Positions 16,444-25,052 of a DNA stretch of 64,000 bases are shown here, piece by piece. Both the position numbers and the translations under genes were made by a program. Origin of the DNA: Cryobacterium sp. CG_9.6. Its GTDB lineage: Bacteria; Actinomycetota; Actinomycetes; Actinomycetales; Microbacteriaceae. Location of the stretch: the NCBI RefSeq assembly GCF_029893365.1, contig NZ_JARXUZ010000001.1, positions 3,038,001-3,102,000 on the forward strand, given 5' to 3'. The notes below the pieces were generated by a model. It was not told the DNA's origin and searched no databases. It saw nothing but the letters and a program-made list of their open reading frames with translations. How positions within the stretch are numbered: position 1 is the first letter of the stretch; each line of letters starts with the position of its first letter.

Positions 16444-17490
16444 TTAGGTGGTGTGGTTATCGAGGACGCGGAACAGGTGCCGGGCGATGTAGCGTTTCAG
16501 GACGCGTTGGATCTCTTTGGGTGTCTTGCCTTCCTTCGTCCGTTTCTCGACGTAGGCGGCGGTCGCCGGGTCGTGGTGGTAGCGGTAGAACGTGGTGACC
16601 CAGATGGCGGTGTTGAGCGCCCGGTCGCCACCGCGGTGCAGACGGTAGCGGATGGTGTTGCCCGATGACGCGGGGATGGGCGCGATGCCCGCGAAGCGGG
16701 CAAACGCGGCCTCGGAGCGGATGCGTCCCTGGTGCGACCACGACACGATCAGCTGCGCGGCGACGATCGCGCCGACGCCGTGCTCAAGCAGCAGGTAGGG
16801 GGCGAGGGCTTTCACGTGCTTGAGGAGGCCCTTCTCGTTCGCCGTGAGCTCGGCTTGACGGCTGAGGATCTCTCGCGCTTCGCGGGCAGCCTCGGCGCGG
16901 ATGGTGACCATGCCGACGTCATCGTTTCGATGGGCGCGCCAGGCTGCGACGACTTTGATTTGCTCGGCTGTGAGGGCCAGGCGAACGTCCAGGCCGAAGC
17001 CGTACCCGCGCAGCAGCGCTGTGAGGCGGTTGTTGGAGGCGCTGTGGGCCTTCTTGAGGGCGGCGCGCGCGGTCAGTAGCACCGTCAAGGCTGCGTGGTG
17101 CCCAGCGTGGTTGCGGGGCGTGATGAGGTGCTCCATTGGCAGGGCGAGGGCGTAGCGGGCGGCGTGCTCTGCGTCGATGGGGTCGGTTTTGCCGGCCCGG
17201 CGAACGCCGCGCTTGGGCGGCCTGGTTTCGGTGACGCGCACGCCGGCGGCCGTCAGGAGGTCGCAGAACTGGGCTCCGTAGGACCCGGTGCCCTCCATGG
17301 CCACCAAAACCGGCCCTGTTGTTTCGCGTTCGATCCACGCCTGAGCCCGTTTGAGTCCGGGCGGAGTTGTCGGGAATGTTTGCGCGGTGCCGTGTTTCCC
17401 GCCCAGATGGTCGAGGGCGACCAGCGTGTGTGTCTTGGCATGGGTATCCACCCCGATGACATAACTGAACTGCTGTGAGACCATGGTCAC
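16444..17490 (-). CDS. IS110-family transposase (DEDD recombinase)
   Basis: A 348-aa transposase with an N-terminal RuvC-like DEDD domain: VIGVDTHAKTH (Asp), VAMEGTGSYG (Glu), KTDPIDAEHAAR (Asp, Asp). The C-terminal Tnp_20 domain has GVGAIVAAQLI and PIPASSGNTIRYRLHRGGDR with the catalytic Ser region. The full family length and intact motifs suggest an active enzyme. GTG 17490 is preceded by GAAGGAG at 6-nt spacing; ATG 17484 is the alternative. IS110 proteins move circular intermediates guided by a bridge RNA. Confidence 0.93.
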   Translation of the reverse strand: MTMVSQQFSYVIGVDTHAKTHTLVALDHLGGKHGTAQTFPTTPPGLKRAQAWIERETTGPVLVAMEGTGSYGAQFCDLLTAAGVRVTETRPPKRGVRRAGKTDPIDAEHAARYALALPMEHLITPRNHAGHHAALTVLLTARAALKKAHSASNNRLTALLRGYGFGLDVRLALTAEQIKVVAAWRAHRNDDVGMVTIRAEAAREAREILSRQAELTANEKGLLKHVKALAPYLLLEHGVGAIVAAQLIVSWSHQGRIRSEAAFARFAGIAPIPASSGNTIRYRLHRGGDRALNTAIWVTTFYRYHHDPATAAYVEKRTKEGKTPKEIQRVLKRYIARHLFRVLDNHTT

Positions 17491-17780
17491 GATAACTCCT
17501 TCGATGGGTGTTATGTCGTGCCGGTCTGGGGTTCCTCGGAGAACATCTCTGTAATGAGTCACGACCCTGTTGGGGGTACGGACAGGCTTCTAATCAAGTC
17601 ACTCTGAGGGTCACAGGCCGGCCTGATTCGATGCGTGGAGCGGACATGTCGAGACGAAGACACCTCCGTGAAGAGAGTCAGAGACCAAAAGAGTCACGCA
17701 ACCCACACGAATCAAGACCAGCCTGCCAGCTGATAACCAGACCAGCTACAACCATTACAGAGACCTCGCAACCTAGTCTC
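17491..17780 (-). ncRNA. Candidate bridge RNA region of the IS110 element
   Basis: In IS110-group elements the non-coding segment upstream of the transposase gene encodes a bridge RNA with target- and donor-binding loops. This 290-bp non-coding segment is in the right place and has self-complementary pieces (for example GGCCGGCC and GACACC...). I did not identify the loops or a promoter; the call rests on position and family knowledge only. Confidence 0.3.
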
Positions 17781-17885
17781 GAGATCGGCTCACGGGGTCT
17801 CGACTGCTCGCAAGCTCGCGCTCAACCAGCGAGAGGGGCGCGCGTCTCTAGACCCCGTGAGCCGCACGAGATCTGGACCAGCGGG
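17781..17885. repeat. Dispersed repeat, right half, plus a further partial copy
   Basis: GATCGGCTCACGGGGTCTCGAC and CTGCTCGCAAGCTCGCGCTC, AACCAGCGAGAGG, then a partial inverted unit GTCTCTAGACCCCGTGAGCC ending in GGACCAGCGGGAC. It is the complement of the half repeat at 16269, on the other side of the IS element. Confidence 0.75.
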
Positions 17886-17926
17886 ACCCCGCACTGGTTT
17901 TACAGGCCGCCGACAAGTGCACCAAC

Positions 17927-17943
17927 GTTCCGCCCAAAGGAAC
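17927..17943. promoter_or_regulatory. Operator-like palindrome 1 of the IclR module
   Basis: GTTCCGCCCAAAGGAAC: arms GTTCC/GGAAC with the left half identical to the perfect site at 24961. It lies about 160 bp before the CoA-transferase gene. One of four related 17-bp sites. Confidence 0.55.
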
Positions 17944-18077
17944 ACTTTGCATTGCAGAATTCACACGGAGAATGAAAGTCTCGGGCCGTCTGGTCCACGA
18001 TCCTATTGCTTACTGTGCTTTATTGGCCATGGGGCTATCGATTGTTGCGTATTGTCGCTACGCTAGGTGAATTCAGT

Positions 18078-18094
18078 GTTTCACTCAGCGGAAC
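18078..18094. promoter_or_regulatory. Operator-like palindrome 2 of the IclR module
   Basis: GTTTCACTCAGCGGAAC: the right half is the consensus AGCGGAAC; the left half agrees in six of eight positions. It ends 8 bp before ATG 18102 of the CoA-transferase gene, a position suited to blocking transcription or initiation. Confidence 0.55.
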
Positions 18095-18101
18095 GAGAAA
18101 A

Positions 18102-19301
18102 ATGTCGAATTCCCCCTCACCCCTGGCGGGCATCCGCGTCTTGGATGTCTCCACAATTTTGGCTGGCCCGTTGTGCTGCCAAATTCTGGGTGATTTTGGC
18201 GCTGATGTGATCAAGATCGAGCACCCCGTCCGCGGCGACAGCATGCGCGGGCACGGCGAAAGCAAGAACGGCGTGCCGATTTGGTGGAAAGAAGTTTCCC
18301 GAAACAAGCGTGCCCTCGCGCTCATCCTAAGCACCGAGTACGGGGCCGCCGTCTTCAAGAAGCTCGTCGCCACGGCCGACATCGTGGTCGAGAACTTTCG
18401 CCCGGGAACCCTCGAGAAGTGGGGCCTCGGTCCCGAGGAGCTTCTCGCCATCAACCCCGGTCTTGTATTGGTGCGCTTGACCGGCTTCGGCCAGACCGGC
18501 CCGTACTCCTCCCGTGCCGGGTTCGGAACCCTCGCAGAAGCAATGAGCGGGTTCGCTCACCTCACGGGCCAGGCCGACGGCCCACCCACGCTTCCCGCCT
18601 TCGGCTTGGCCGACAGTATTTGCGGAATCGCCGCTTCATCGGCGGCACTGATGGCGTTGCGTCACCGCGACCAAACCGGTACGGGACAAGTCGTCGATCT
18701 GAGCATCCTCGAGCCCATCATGACCGCAGTGGGGCCCGGCCCCAGCAACTATGACCAGCTCGGGATCATTGGCCAGCGAAATGGTAACCGTTCCACAAAT
18801 AATGCTCCTCGAAACACCTATCTCACGCAAGACAACAAATGGGTGGCGGTGTCCACAAGCGCTCAAACCATTGCCGAGCGCGTCATGCACATCGTGGGTC
18901 ACCCCGAGGTGATCGAGGAACCGTGGTTCGCCGCTGGAAGCACCCGCGTGCAGCACGTCGAAGAACTCGATGCCTACGTTGGCTCCTGGATCAGTGATCA
19001 CACCCGCGCCGACGTCATGGAGATCTTCTCTGTCGCGGGTGCTGCCGTCGCCGCCGTCTATGACGCGCAAGACATCGTCGAGGATCCCCACATTCGTGAA
19101 ACCAACATGCTCGTGGATGTCCCCGACAAAGATTTCGGCACCGTACTTCAACACAACGTGATGTGGCGCATGAGCGAAACACCAGGAAGCATCCGCTTCA
19201 CCGGACGAGGTCTGGGCGAAGACAGCGACAGCATTCTGGCCGAAATTGGTTATGACGCTGGAGAAATAACCACGCTACGAGAAAGTGGAACAGTTAGATG
19301 A
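18102..19301 (+). CDS. CaiB/BaiF-type (family III) CoA-transferase
   Basis: A 399-aa family III CoA-transferase, moving CoA between carboxylic acids. Typical opening LAGIRVLDVSTILAGPLCCQILGDFGADVIKIEHP, NKRALAL, VENFRPGTLEKWGLG, LVRLTGFGQTGPYSSRAGFG, and the catalytic Asp in GLADSICG (about residue 171). The start ATG 18102 gives the normal N-terminus; upstream in-frame codons run through the operator. First gene of the operon; its stop overlaps the cyclase start (ATGA). It most likely activates an organic acid intermediate of the pathway as its CoA ester. Confidence 0.93.
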   Translation: MSNSPSPLAGIRVLDVSTILAGPLCCQILGDFGADVIKIEHPVRGDSMRGHGESKNGVPIWWKEVSRNKRALALILSTEYGAAVFKKLVATADIVVENFRPGTLEKWGLGPEELLAINPGLVLVRLTGFGQTGPYSSRAGFGTLAEAMSGFAHLTGQADGPPTLPAFGLADSICGIAASSAALMALRHRDQTGTGQVVDLSILEPIMTAVGPGPSNYDQLGIIGQRNGNRSTNNAPRNTYLTQDNKWVAVSTSAQTIAERVMHIVGHPEVIEEPWFAAGSTRVQHVEELDAYVGSWISDHTRADVMEIFSVAGAAVAAVYDAQDIVEDPHIRETNMLVDVPDKDFGTVLQHNVMWRMSETPGSIRFTGRGLGEDSDSILAEIGYDAGEITTLRESGTVR

Positions 19302-20110
19302 CGGACGCACTGATCGAAGCCGTAGCCCAAGGGCTGCACATGGTTGATTTGGGCAGGCAGCTGAAAGTGGGCATGCCACAATCCCCGAACCACCCGCAGT
19401 TTTGGCACACCCTCCCCCGTAGGCACGGAGACAGCATGCGTGCCGATGGTGGGAGCGCCGCCAACGACATGATTTCCACCGGTACCCATGTCGGCACGCA
19501 CATTGATGCCCTGGCGCACGTGAGCCAAGACGGCAAACTGTTCGGTGGAGCAGATGCCGGAAGCGCGTGTCTCGGGGGTAAGTATGTGGAACACGGCGTG
19601 CACACCATCAAGCCGATGGTGTGTCGGGGGGTCCTGCTCGACGTTCCCACCTACCTCGGGGTTGCTGACCTCGAAGGCGGCTATGAAATTACGGCCGAGG
19701 ACATTGCGGGAACGATCAACACGCAGCACACACCGGTGGGCCCGGGCGACGTTGTGCTGATCCGCTCCGGCTGGGGCAAGAAGTTCGCCGAAGGAGCCGC
19801 CTACGTGGGTGGCCCCTCGGGAGTGCCTGGAATCGGCGAAGGTGCCGCGACCTGGCTGGCAGCGCAGCACATTCACGCGGCCGGTGCCGACACCATTGCG
19901 TTCGAACGGCTGGCACCGGGCGGCGGGCACGCCCATCTGCCGGCTCATCGCGTGTTCCTCGTAGAAAACGGGATCTACATTATTGAAGCGCTCGACCTTG
20001 AGGAGCTAGCAAGCCGGCGTCTGTACGAATTTATCTTCGTCTTGGTGCCCTTGAATATCTTCGGGGCAACGGGGTCTCCCGTGCGACCGCTGGCGTTGGT
20101 CTCCGCATGA
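19298..20110 (+). CDS. Cyclase-family metal-dependent hydrolase
   Basis: A 270-aa member of the cyclase family (Pfam Cyclase; relatives are kynurenine formamidase and isatin hydrolase), which hydrolyses amide bonds with bound Mn or Zn. The metal motif HxGTHxDxxxH is visible as GTHVGTHIDALAH (about residues 66-78); further signatures are GDVVLIRSGWG and GPSGVPGIGEGAATWLAAQ. No signal peptide. It overlaps the CoA-transferase stop and the MmgE/PrpD start, so the three are translationally coupled. Ring opening or amide cleavage of the substrate is the likely step. Confidence 0.9.
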   Translation: MTDALIEAVAQGLHMVDLGRQLKVGMPQSPNHPQFWHTLPRRHGDSMRADGGSAANDMISTGTHVGTHIDALAHVSQDGKLFGGADAGSACLGGKYVEHGVHTIKPMVCRGVLLDVPTYLGVADLEGGYEITAEDIAGTINTQHTPVGPGDVVLIRSGWGKKFAEGAAYVGGPSGVPGIGEGAATWLAAQHIHAAGADTIAFERLAPGGGHAHLPAHRVFLVENGIYIIEALDLEELASRRLYEFIFVLVPLNIFGATGSPVRPLALVSA

Positions 20111-21573
20111 GCACCGAGACGACACTCGCCCAACAACTGGCCGACTTTGCAGCCAATCTGCACTACGACGACATCCCTGTCGCTGTGGTCGAGAGCATCA
20201 AAGCCCGGGTGCTGGATATCCTCGGCATCTGCGCTGCAGCAGCTCCGCTGGAGACGAGTCGCGGCGCGCGCGCCTGGGCCATGGAGCAGGGGGGCAGCGC
20301 ACAGGCCAATGCCGTTGGGGTGGCGCAGGCTCTGCCTGCGTCACTTGCAGCCTTTGTCAACGGCGTACTTGCGCATTCGCTCGACTATGACGACACACAC
20401 CTTCCATCGGTGTTGCATCCGAGCGCCAGCGTCATTCCGGCGGTTCTCGCTGCCGCGCAGGCCAAGGGCGCCAACGGTACTGAGGTCATTCGCGCCATTG
20501 CGATTGGACTCGAGACCACGGTGCGTCTCGGCATGGCTGGTTTTGACAAGGAGAGCGGCAACTCGGTGTTCTTCGAACACGGGCAGCATGCAACCTCAAT
20601 TTGCGGAACGATGGGGGCCGCTACCGCTGTCGCCGCGCTCTATGGTGATGCCACGCTCATACGAAACTCACTCGGTGTCGCAGCATCAATGGCCTCGGGA
20701 ATTATCGAATCAAACCGAACCGGCGGAACCGTCAAGCGCATCCACTGTGGCTGGGCTGCGCACTCGGCAATCAGCGCCGTCAACTTGGTGCGCTTCGGGC
20801 TGACCGGGCCACCCACGGTGCTGGAAGGCCGATTCGGCTTTTATCAGGCGTGGCTGCACGGCAAATTTAAGGCCAGCGAGATCACCGACGGCCTCGGCAA
20901 GACGTGGTCCATCCAAGACATCTTCTTCAAGCCCTACCCGGCGAATCACTTCACTCACGCAGCGGTCGACGCCGCTGCGGCACTCCGACGCGCGGGGATC
21001 ACCCCCGAGCTGATCGAGTCCCTCGTATTGGGCGTGCCTGCTCCTAATCTGCGAACCATTGGGGAGCCAATCGAGGTGAAGCGCCGGCCAGAGACGGGGT
21101 ACATGGCTCAGTTCTCTGGACCGTATGCCGTGGCAGCTGGTCTCCTCGGCGGCGGCGGACTTGAAGTCGGCCTCGATGACTATACCGACGAGCTCGCGCA
21201 GGACCCGGTTCGGCGACAGATTATGGCTAAGGTCAACGTGGTACCTGACGCCGAATGCACCGCGATCTTCCCGATGCAATTTCCGGCAGTGTTGACCGCC
21301 CATCTTGTGGATGGCCGCACCATTGTGGAAAAGGTGCTCACCACCCGCGGGGGCCCCGATCGTCCCCTCAGTTTCGACGAGCTCAGCCGCAAGTTCCGTG
21401 ACAACGCTCAGCGAACGCTGAGCAGTGACGCCATGGATCACCTTGAGGCGGGTTGTCGCGACCTCGACCAGAGTGAGAACGTCAACGACATCTTCGTGCA
21501 CCTCTCCACAATCGACGCGGATGCACCTACCGCGTCGATTCCTTCAACTCACTTCACCTCCGCCACCGTTTAG
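20107..21573 (+). CDS. MmgE/PrpD family protein 1
   Basis: A 488-aa MmgE/PrpD protein, the family of 2-methylcitrate dehydratase and cis-aconitate decarboxylase. Seen: LVxDILGICAAAA at the start, SLDYDDTHLPSVLHPSASVIPAVLA, CGTMGAATAVAAL, KRIHCGWAAHSAISA, and FFKPYPANHFTHAAVDAA. It would add or remove water from, or decarboxylate, a branched di- or tricarboxylic acid. It overlaps the cyclase gene by 4 bp. A second family member lies at 30786 in the same regulon. The two proteins are not close copies, so they probably act on different intermediates. Confidence 0.9.
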   Translation: MSTETTLAQQLADFAANLHYDDIPVAVVESIKARVLDILGICAAAAPLETSRGARAWAMEQGGSAQANAVGVAQALPASLAAFVNGVLAHSLDYDDTHLPSVLHPSASVIPAVLAAAQAKGANGTEVIRAIAIGLETTVRLGMAGFDKESGNSVFFEHGQHATSICGTMGAATAVAALYGDATLIRNSLGVAASMASGIIESNRTGGTVKRIHCGWAAHSAISAVNLVRFGLTGPPTVLEGRFGFYQAWLHGKFKASEITDGLGKTWSIQDIFFKPYPANHFTHAAVDAAAALRRAGITPELIESLVLGVPAPNLRTIGEPIEVKRRPETGYMAQFSGPYAVAAGLLGGGGLEVGLDDYTDELAQDPVRRQIMAKVNVVPDAECTAIFPMQFPAVLTAHLVDGRTIVEKVLTTRGGPDRPLSFDELSRKFRDNAQRTLSSDAMDHLEAGCRDLDQSENVNDIFVHLSTIDADAPTASIPSTHFTSATV

Positions 21574-21584
21574 AAAGGCACGAC

Positions 21585-23048
21585 ATGTTCACTTATGACC
21601 TGTTGATCAAGAATGTCCACGTGGTCCGGCCAGACCAAGATCACGTGGAATCTCTGGATGTCGCCATCAAGGACGGCAAGTTTGCGTCCATCGCGGCCGA
21701 CATTGACCCCAGCACCGCTGCTGACGTGGTTGACGGCCAGGGGCGGCATCTCTTCCCGGGCGTCGTGGATGCCCACCAGCACTGGGGCATCTACAACGAG
21801 CTGTCCGAGGACACCAATATTGAGAGCCGCGCGAGCGCCCAGGGTGGGGTGACCAGCGGAATTACATATGTACGCACCGGTGCGTACTACCTCAACAAGT
21901 CCGGCCCGTATAAGACCATTTTCCCCGAGATCCTGCAGGCGGCCGAAGGCCGGGCCTTCATCGACTACGCCTTTCACGTCGCCCCGATTCTCAAGGAGCA
22001 CATCGACGAAATCCCTGATCTGATCGACATGGGCGTGCCCTCGTTCAAGATCTTCATGTTTTATGGGATTCACGGTCTCCATGGCCGGTCGAGTGATCAG
22101 GGAAAGTTCCTCATGATTCCCGAGGACGAATCCTACGACTACGCCCATTTCGAGTTCATCATGCGCGGCATTGAGAAGGCCCGCCGTAACCCGAAGTACG
22201 CGGCAATCAAGGATCAGATCTCGCTGTCACTGCACTGTGAGACCGCCGAGATCATGCGCGCGTATACCAAGCTCGTGGAAGAGGAGGGCGTGCTCACCGG
22301 GCTCGAGGCCTACAGCGCCTCCCGTCCACCGCACTCGGAGGGCCTCGCAATCACAATCGCGTCTTATCTGGCCTACGAGACTGAGATGCCGAATATCAAT
22401 CTCCTGCACCTCAGCTCACGCAAAGCCATCGAAGCGGCCATGCTCATGCAGACGACTTTTCCGCACATCAATTTTCGCCGCGAAGTCACCGTCGGGCACC
22501 TGCTCGCCGACTGCGAAACCACCGGGATTGGCGGCAAAGTCAACCCGCCGCTGCGCCCTCGCGAAGACGTCGAGGCAATGTGGACACACCTCTTGGCCGG
22601 GGACTTCTCCTGGGTGAGCTCGGACCACGCCTGCTGCAAAGACGAGGCCAAGTTCGGCGATCCGAAGGACGACGTCTTTCTGGCCAAGTCGGGGTTCGGC
22701 GGGGCCGAGTACCTGCTGCCCGGACTCATCTCCGAAGGACGCAAGCGCGGCCTGTCATACAACAAGATTGCGCAGCTGGTGTCTCAGAACCCCGCCGCAC
22801 GCTTCGGCTTGGCGGGCAAGGGCAACATTGCCGTTGGGTACGACGCCGACTTCTGTCTCATCGACGACACGGTCGGCCAGACCGTACGCGCCGATGACTC
22901 GCTCTCAGCCCAGGAATACACCCCGTTCGAAGGGTATGAGCTCACCGCCACCGTCACCGATACCTACCTCCGTGGCGGGGCCGTTTACCGCGACGGAGCC
23001 ATCCTCGGCGAACCGCGTGGGCAGTTCGTGAAGCGCTCCGGCAACTAG
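21585..23048 (+). CDS. Dihydropyrimidinase/allantoinase-like amidohydrolase
   Basis: A 487-aa cyclic amidohydrolase of the dihydroorotase/hydantoinase superfamily. Metal site: HxH in VVDAHQHWG (about residues 60-64), the Lys that is carbamylated in this family in PSFKIFMFYG, His in LSLHCET, LLHLSS and the Asp in WVSSDHACC. The C-terminus NPAARFGLAGKGNIAVGYDADFCLID is typical. It should open a cyclic imide, lactam or ureide ring. GAAAGG lies 6 nt before ATG. Last gene of the plus-strand operon, ending at a strong hairpin. Its exact substrate cannot be read from the sequence. Confidence 0.92.
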   Translation: MFTYDLLIKNVHVVRPDQDHVESLDVAIKDGKFASIAADIDPSTAADVVDGQGRHLFPGVVDAHQHWGIYNELSEDTNIESRASAQGGVTSGITYVRTGAYYLNKSGPYKTIFPEILQAAEGRAFIDYAFHVAPILKEHIDEIPDLIDMGVPSFKIFMFYGIHGLHGRSSDQGKFLMIPEDESYDYAHFEFIMRGIEKARRNPKYAAIKDQISLSLHCETAEIMRAYTKLVEEEGVLTGLEAYSASRPPHSEGLAITIASYLAYETEMPNINLLHLSSRKAIEAAMLMQTTFPHINFRREVTVGHLLADCETTGIGGKVNPPLRPREDVEAMWTHLLAGDFSWVSSDHACCKDEAKFGDPKDDVFLAKSGFGGAEYLLPGLISEGRKRGLSYNKIAQLVSQNPAARFGLAGKGNIAVGYDADFCLIDDTVGQTVRADDSLSAQEYTPFEGYELTATVTDTYLRGGAVYRDGAILGEPRGQFVKRSGN

Positions 23049-23070
23049 CCAACCAACTAGGTCACAAAGA

Positions 23071-23102
23071 AAGGAGGCAGCGGCGCCCGCCGCTGCCTCC
23101 TT
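23071..23102. terminator. Strong bidirectional terminator
   Basis: A perfect 14-bp stem AAGGAGGCAGCGGC / GCCGCTGCCTCCTT with a GCCC loop, between the convergent amidohydrolase and CitE-like genes. Flanking A and T runs serve both directions. Confidence 0.92.
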
Positions 23103-23133
23103 GACATGTCGTCAAATTAGTTTGTCGCCCAGG

Positions 23134-24039
23134 CTAGAACTCCAACGTGCTGCGCAGGAGAACCTCGTGGGCGCCCCGAACAACAGCGGCGTCGATCATG
23201 CGGCCATCAGCATCCAGTGCAACGCCGCCCTGTGCCTGCTCCATGCATGCGACCACAGCTCGTGCAGCCTCAATGTCGGCCGCACCCGGAGTGAATACAC
23301 CGTGGATGACGGGCACCTGTTTGGGATGCACTGCCGTGCGGGAACGAAACCCGAGGTCGAACATTTTTTGGCTGCTGTCGGCAAATGCCTCAAGGGCATG
23401 CACCGCAGTCGATGTGGGGGCGACCGGCGGCAACAACCCCGCCGCCGCCGCACTCACAACGAACCGCACTCGAAGCGAGTCCAAAGCCACCTCGGACTGC
23501 GCGCTGCGGGTCATTCGCAGATCGGCCATGAGGTCAACCTCACCGATGGCAAACGTAACCAGTCGTGGGTTGCTCGCCATAACGTCAAGCTGGAGCAGTG
23601 CTGCGGCGCTCTCAACGAGCCCAATAACGCCCGCGGTTCCGGGTGCAAGCCCATGCTCAAGTTCCAACGCGGTAATCGTTTCGACAGCCTGTTCGAGAAG
23701 TGGGACGGTACATTTGGCCAAGAAAACCCCGGCGAGACCCGCTCCAACGACGGCTGTGAGGTCGGCGACGACGTCTTCTGCGCTCACACGCACCCAGTGT
23801 TGCTGTCGTGGGCGTTCGGTTGCCGCTACGGCTGCGGGTCGACCTGCGAACCAGGTGCGGAGGTTCTGCCGTGCAACCGATTTTCGGTCGGTCGGAACCG
23901 CGTCCTCGAGGTCAAGAATAAGAGCGTCTGCGGGGCCGTTCGCACCTTTGTCGAACAGCGCTGGCTGGTCTGCTGGCACATAGAGAAAAGATCGTGGCAG
24001 GAATAGCGGCCGAACGACGGCCGTGGCGAGCGCAAACAC
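23134..24039 (-). CDS. CitE-like HpcH/HpaI aldolase family lyase
   Basis: A 301-aa CitE-like protein (citrate lyase beta/malyl-CoA or citramalyl-CoA lyase family), cleaving or forming C-C bonds of acyl-CoA or acid intermediates with Mg2+. Seen: PRSFLYVPADQPALFDKGANGPADALILDLEDAVP (substrate/Mg segment), VRVSAEDVV, GVIGLVESAAALL (Mg Glu), FAIGEVDLMADLR and GFRSRTAVHPKQVPVIHGVF. GTG 24039 follows the IclR stop by one base, so the two form an operon. In the pathway it could be the final retro-aldol step releasing acetyl-CoA or pyruvate. Confidence 0.88.
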   Translation of the reverse strand: MFALATAVVRPLFLPRSFLYVPADQPALFDKGANGPADALILDLEDAVPTDRKSVARQNLRTWFAGRPAAVAATERPRQQHWVRVSAEDVVADLTAVVGAGLAGVFLAKCTVPLLEQAVETITALELEHGLAPGTAGVIGLVESAAALLQLDVMASNPRLVTFAIGEVDLMADLRMTRSAQSEVALDSLRVRFVVSAAAAGLLPPVAPTSTAVHALEAFADSSQKMFDLGFRSRTAVHPKQVPVIHGVFTPGAADIEAARAVVACMEQAQGGVALDADGRMIDAAVVRGAHEVLLRSTLEF

Positions 24040-24040
24040 C

Positions 24041-24817
24041 TCAGCGACTCAGCAGCGCGGTAATTTGACGTGCCGCTGCGGTGACCTTCTCAGCGTGCCC
24101 TTCAACGTCGGCAGCGTCATAGCGAAAGATCGGCCCGCAGGAGCTGATCGAGCCCATGACGTTCCCGGCTTTGTCAAAGAAGGCGGCGGCAATGGACGCA
24201 GCGCCGATGTTTCGCTCGTTGAGCGACGAAGCATAGCCATCCACTCGAACTTTGGTGAGCTTGCGTCGGTAATCAACCTCGTCAAAGTCTGCATGGAGCA
24301 CCCTCAGCTGCTCAACGGCCTCGTCCACACGTGCCGGTGCTAAGAAAGCCAAAATCGCCCGGCTTGACGCACCCGAATGAAGCGGATGACGCACCCCGAT
24401 TTCAACGACCATCTTTATTTCGCGCGGGCTCTCGTACTGGTCGAGGTAGATTCTCGAATCATTCGAGAGAACAGACAGTGTCGTGGTCTCCATGGTCTTA
24501 TCCCGGAGTGCTCGAAGAACTGGGGAGGCGATCGTGCGAAAGTCGAGCTGGTTCCATGCATTGTTTCCGAGCCGAATCGCACTCGGCCCCAACACGTAGT
24601 TTGAGGACTGCGGCAACGTCTGTAGCAGCCCGCGAGAACTGAGCGATTGCAAAATACGGTGCACCACGGCTTTGCTGAGGTCGAGTGTGCGCGCAATCTC
24701 GGAAACACCGATTGCGCCATCGACTCGGCTGAAGAGCAAAAGCACGTCCGCGACTCTGTCACCAGCCTCCGTGCCTCCGGCGCTCGGACGAACATTTGTG
24801 ATGTTTTGCCGTTGCAT
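24041..24817 (-). CDS. IclR family transcriptional regulator
   Basis: A 258-aa IclR protein: N-terminal winged helix (RVADVLLLFSRVDGAIGVSEIARTLDLSKAVVHRILQSL..., about residues 20-75) and C-terminal GAF-like effector domain (IYLDQYESPREIKMVVEIG, HSGASSRAILAFL, GYASSLNERNIGAASIAAAFFD). ATG 24817 was chosen because GAGAGG lies 7 nt upstream. A palindrome (24852-24868) stands 35 bp before the start, implying autoregulation, and identical half sites precede the ABC operon and the CoA-transferase operon. It is the likely switch for the whole module A. Confidence 0.93.
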   Translation of the reverse strand: MQRQNITNVRPSAGGTEAGDRVADVLLLFSRVDGAIGVSEIARTLDLSKAVVHRILQSLSSRGLLQTLPQSSNYVLGPSAIRLGNNAWNQLDFRTIASPVLRALRDKTMETTTLSVLSNDSRIYLDQYESPREIKMVVEIGVRHPLHSGASSRAILAFLAPARVDEAVEQLRVLHADFDEVDYRRKLTKVRVDGYASSLNERNIGAASIAAAFFDKAGNVMGSISSCGPIFRYDAADVEGHAEKVTAAARQITALLSR

Positions 24818-24851
24818 CGACAATCCTCTCGTTGGGACCAGCTTAACGAAT

Positions 24852-24868
24852 TAGTCCGCTGAGCGGAA
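24852..24868. promoter_or_regulatory. Operator-like palindrome 3, iclR promoter
   Basis: TCCGCTGAGCGGA is a perfect palindrome with a 3-bp centre, within AGTCCGCTGAGCGGAAT. It matches the core of the 24960 site and lies just upstream of the iclR start. Confidence 0.7.
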
Positions 24869-24959
24869 TGGCCAATCGTGTTACGTTCCTGTAAATCGAT
24901 AGCTATCTTGGCTGCTCTCGTGTAACACTAGGCAAACGCGGCCTTCTCGCCGCAATTAA

Positions 24960-24978
24960 CGTTCCGCTTTGCGGAACG
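24960..24978. promoter_or_regulatory. Operator-like palindrome 4, ABC operon promoter
   Basis: CGTTCCGCTTTGCGGAACG: a perfect 8-bp inverted repeat around TTT, the best copy of the family, 75 bp before the substrate-binding protein gene. IclR regulators usually bind such 15-19-bp palindromes. Confidence 0.75.
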
Positions 24979-25052
24979 GCTTCACGTTCTTCATTCCTCT
25001 CAGCGCACCGCCGCGCGAGAGCATCTGAAACTGAAAGGTCGCAGGAAGCAAC

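Larger units (their letters stand above)
16309..17780 (-). mobile_element. IS110-family insertion sequence, ends inferred
   Basis: The element consists of the DEDD transposase gene with about 135 bp behind it and about 290 bp before it. IS110 elements lack long terminal inverted repeats, so the ends are set by the flanks: the dispersed repeat stops at 16308 and its other half resumes near 17781. That gives about 1.47 kb, a normal IS110 size. Ends are approximate by tens of bases. Confidence 0.65.
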
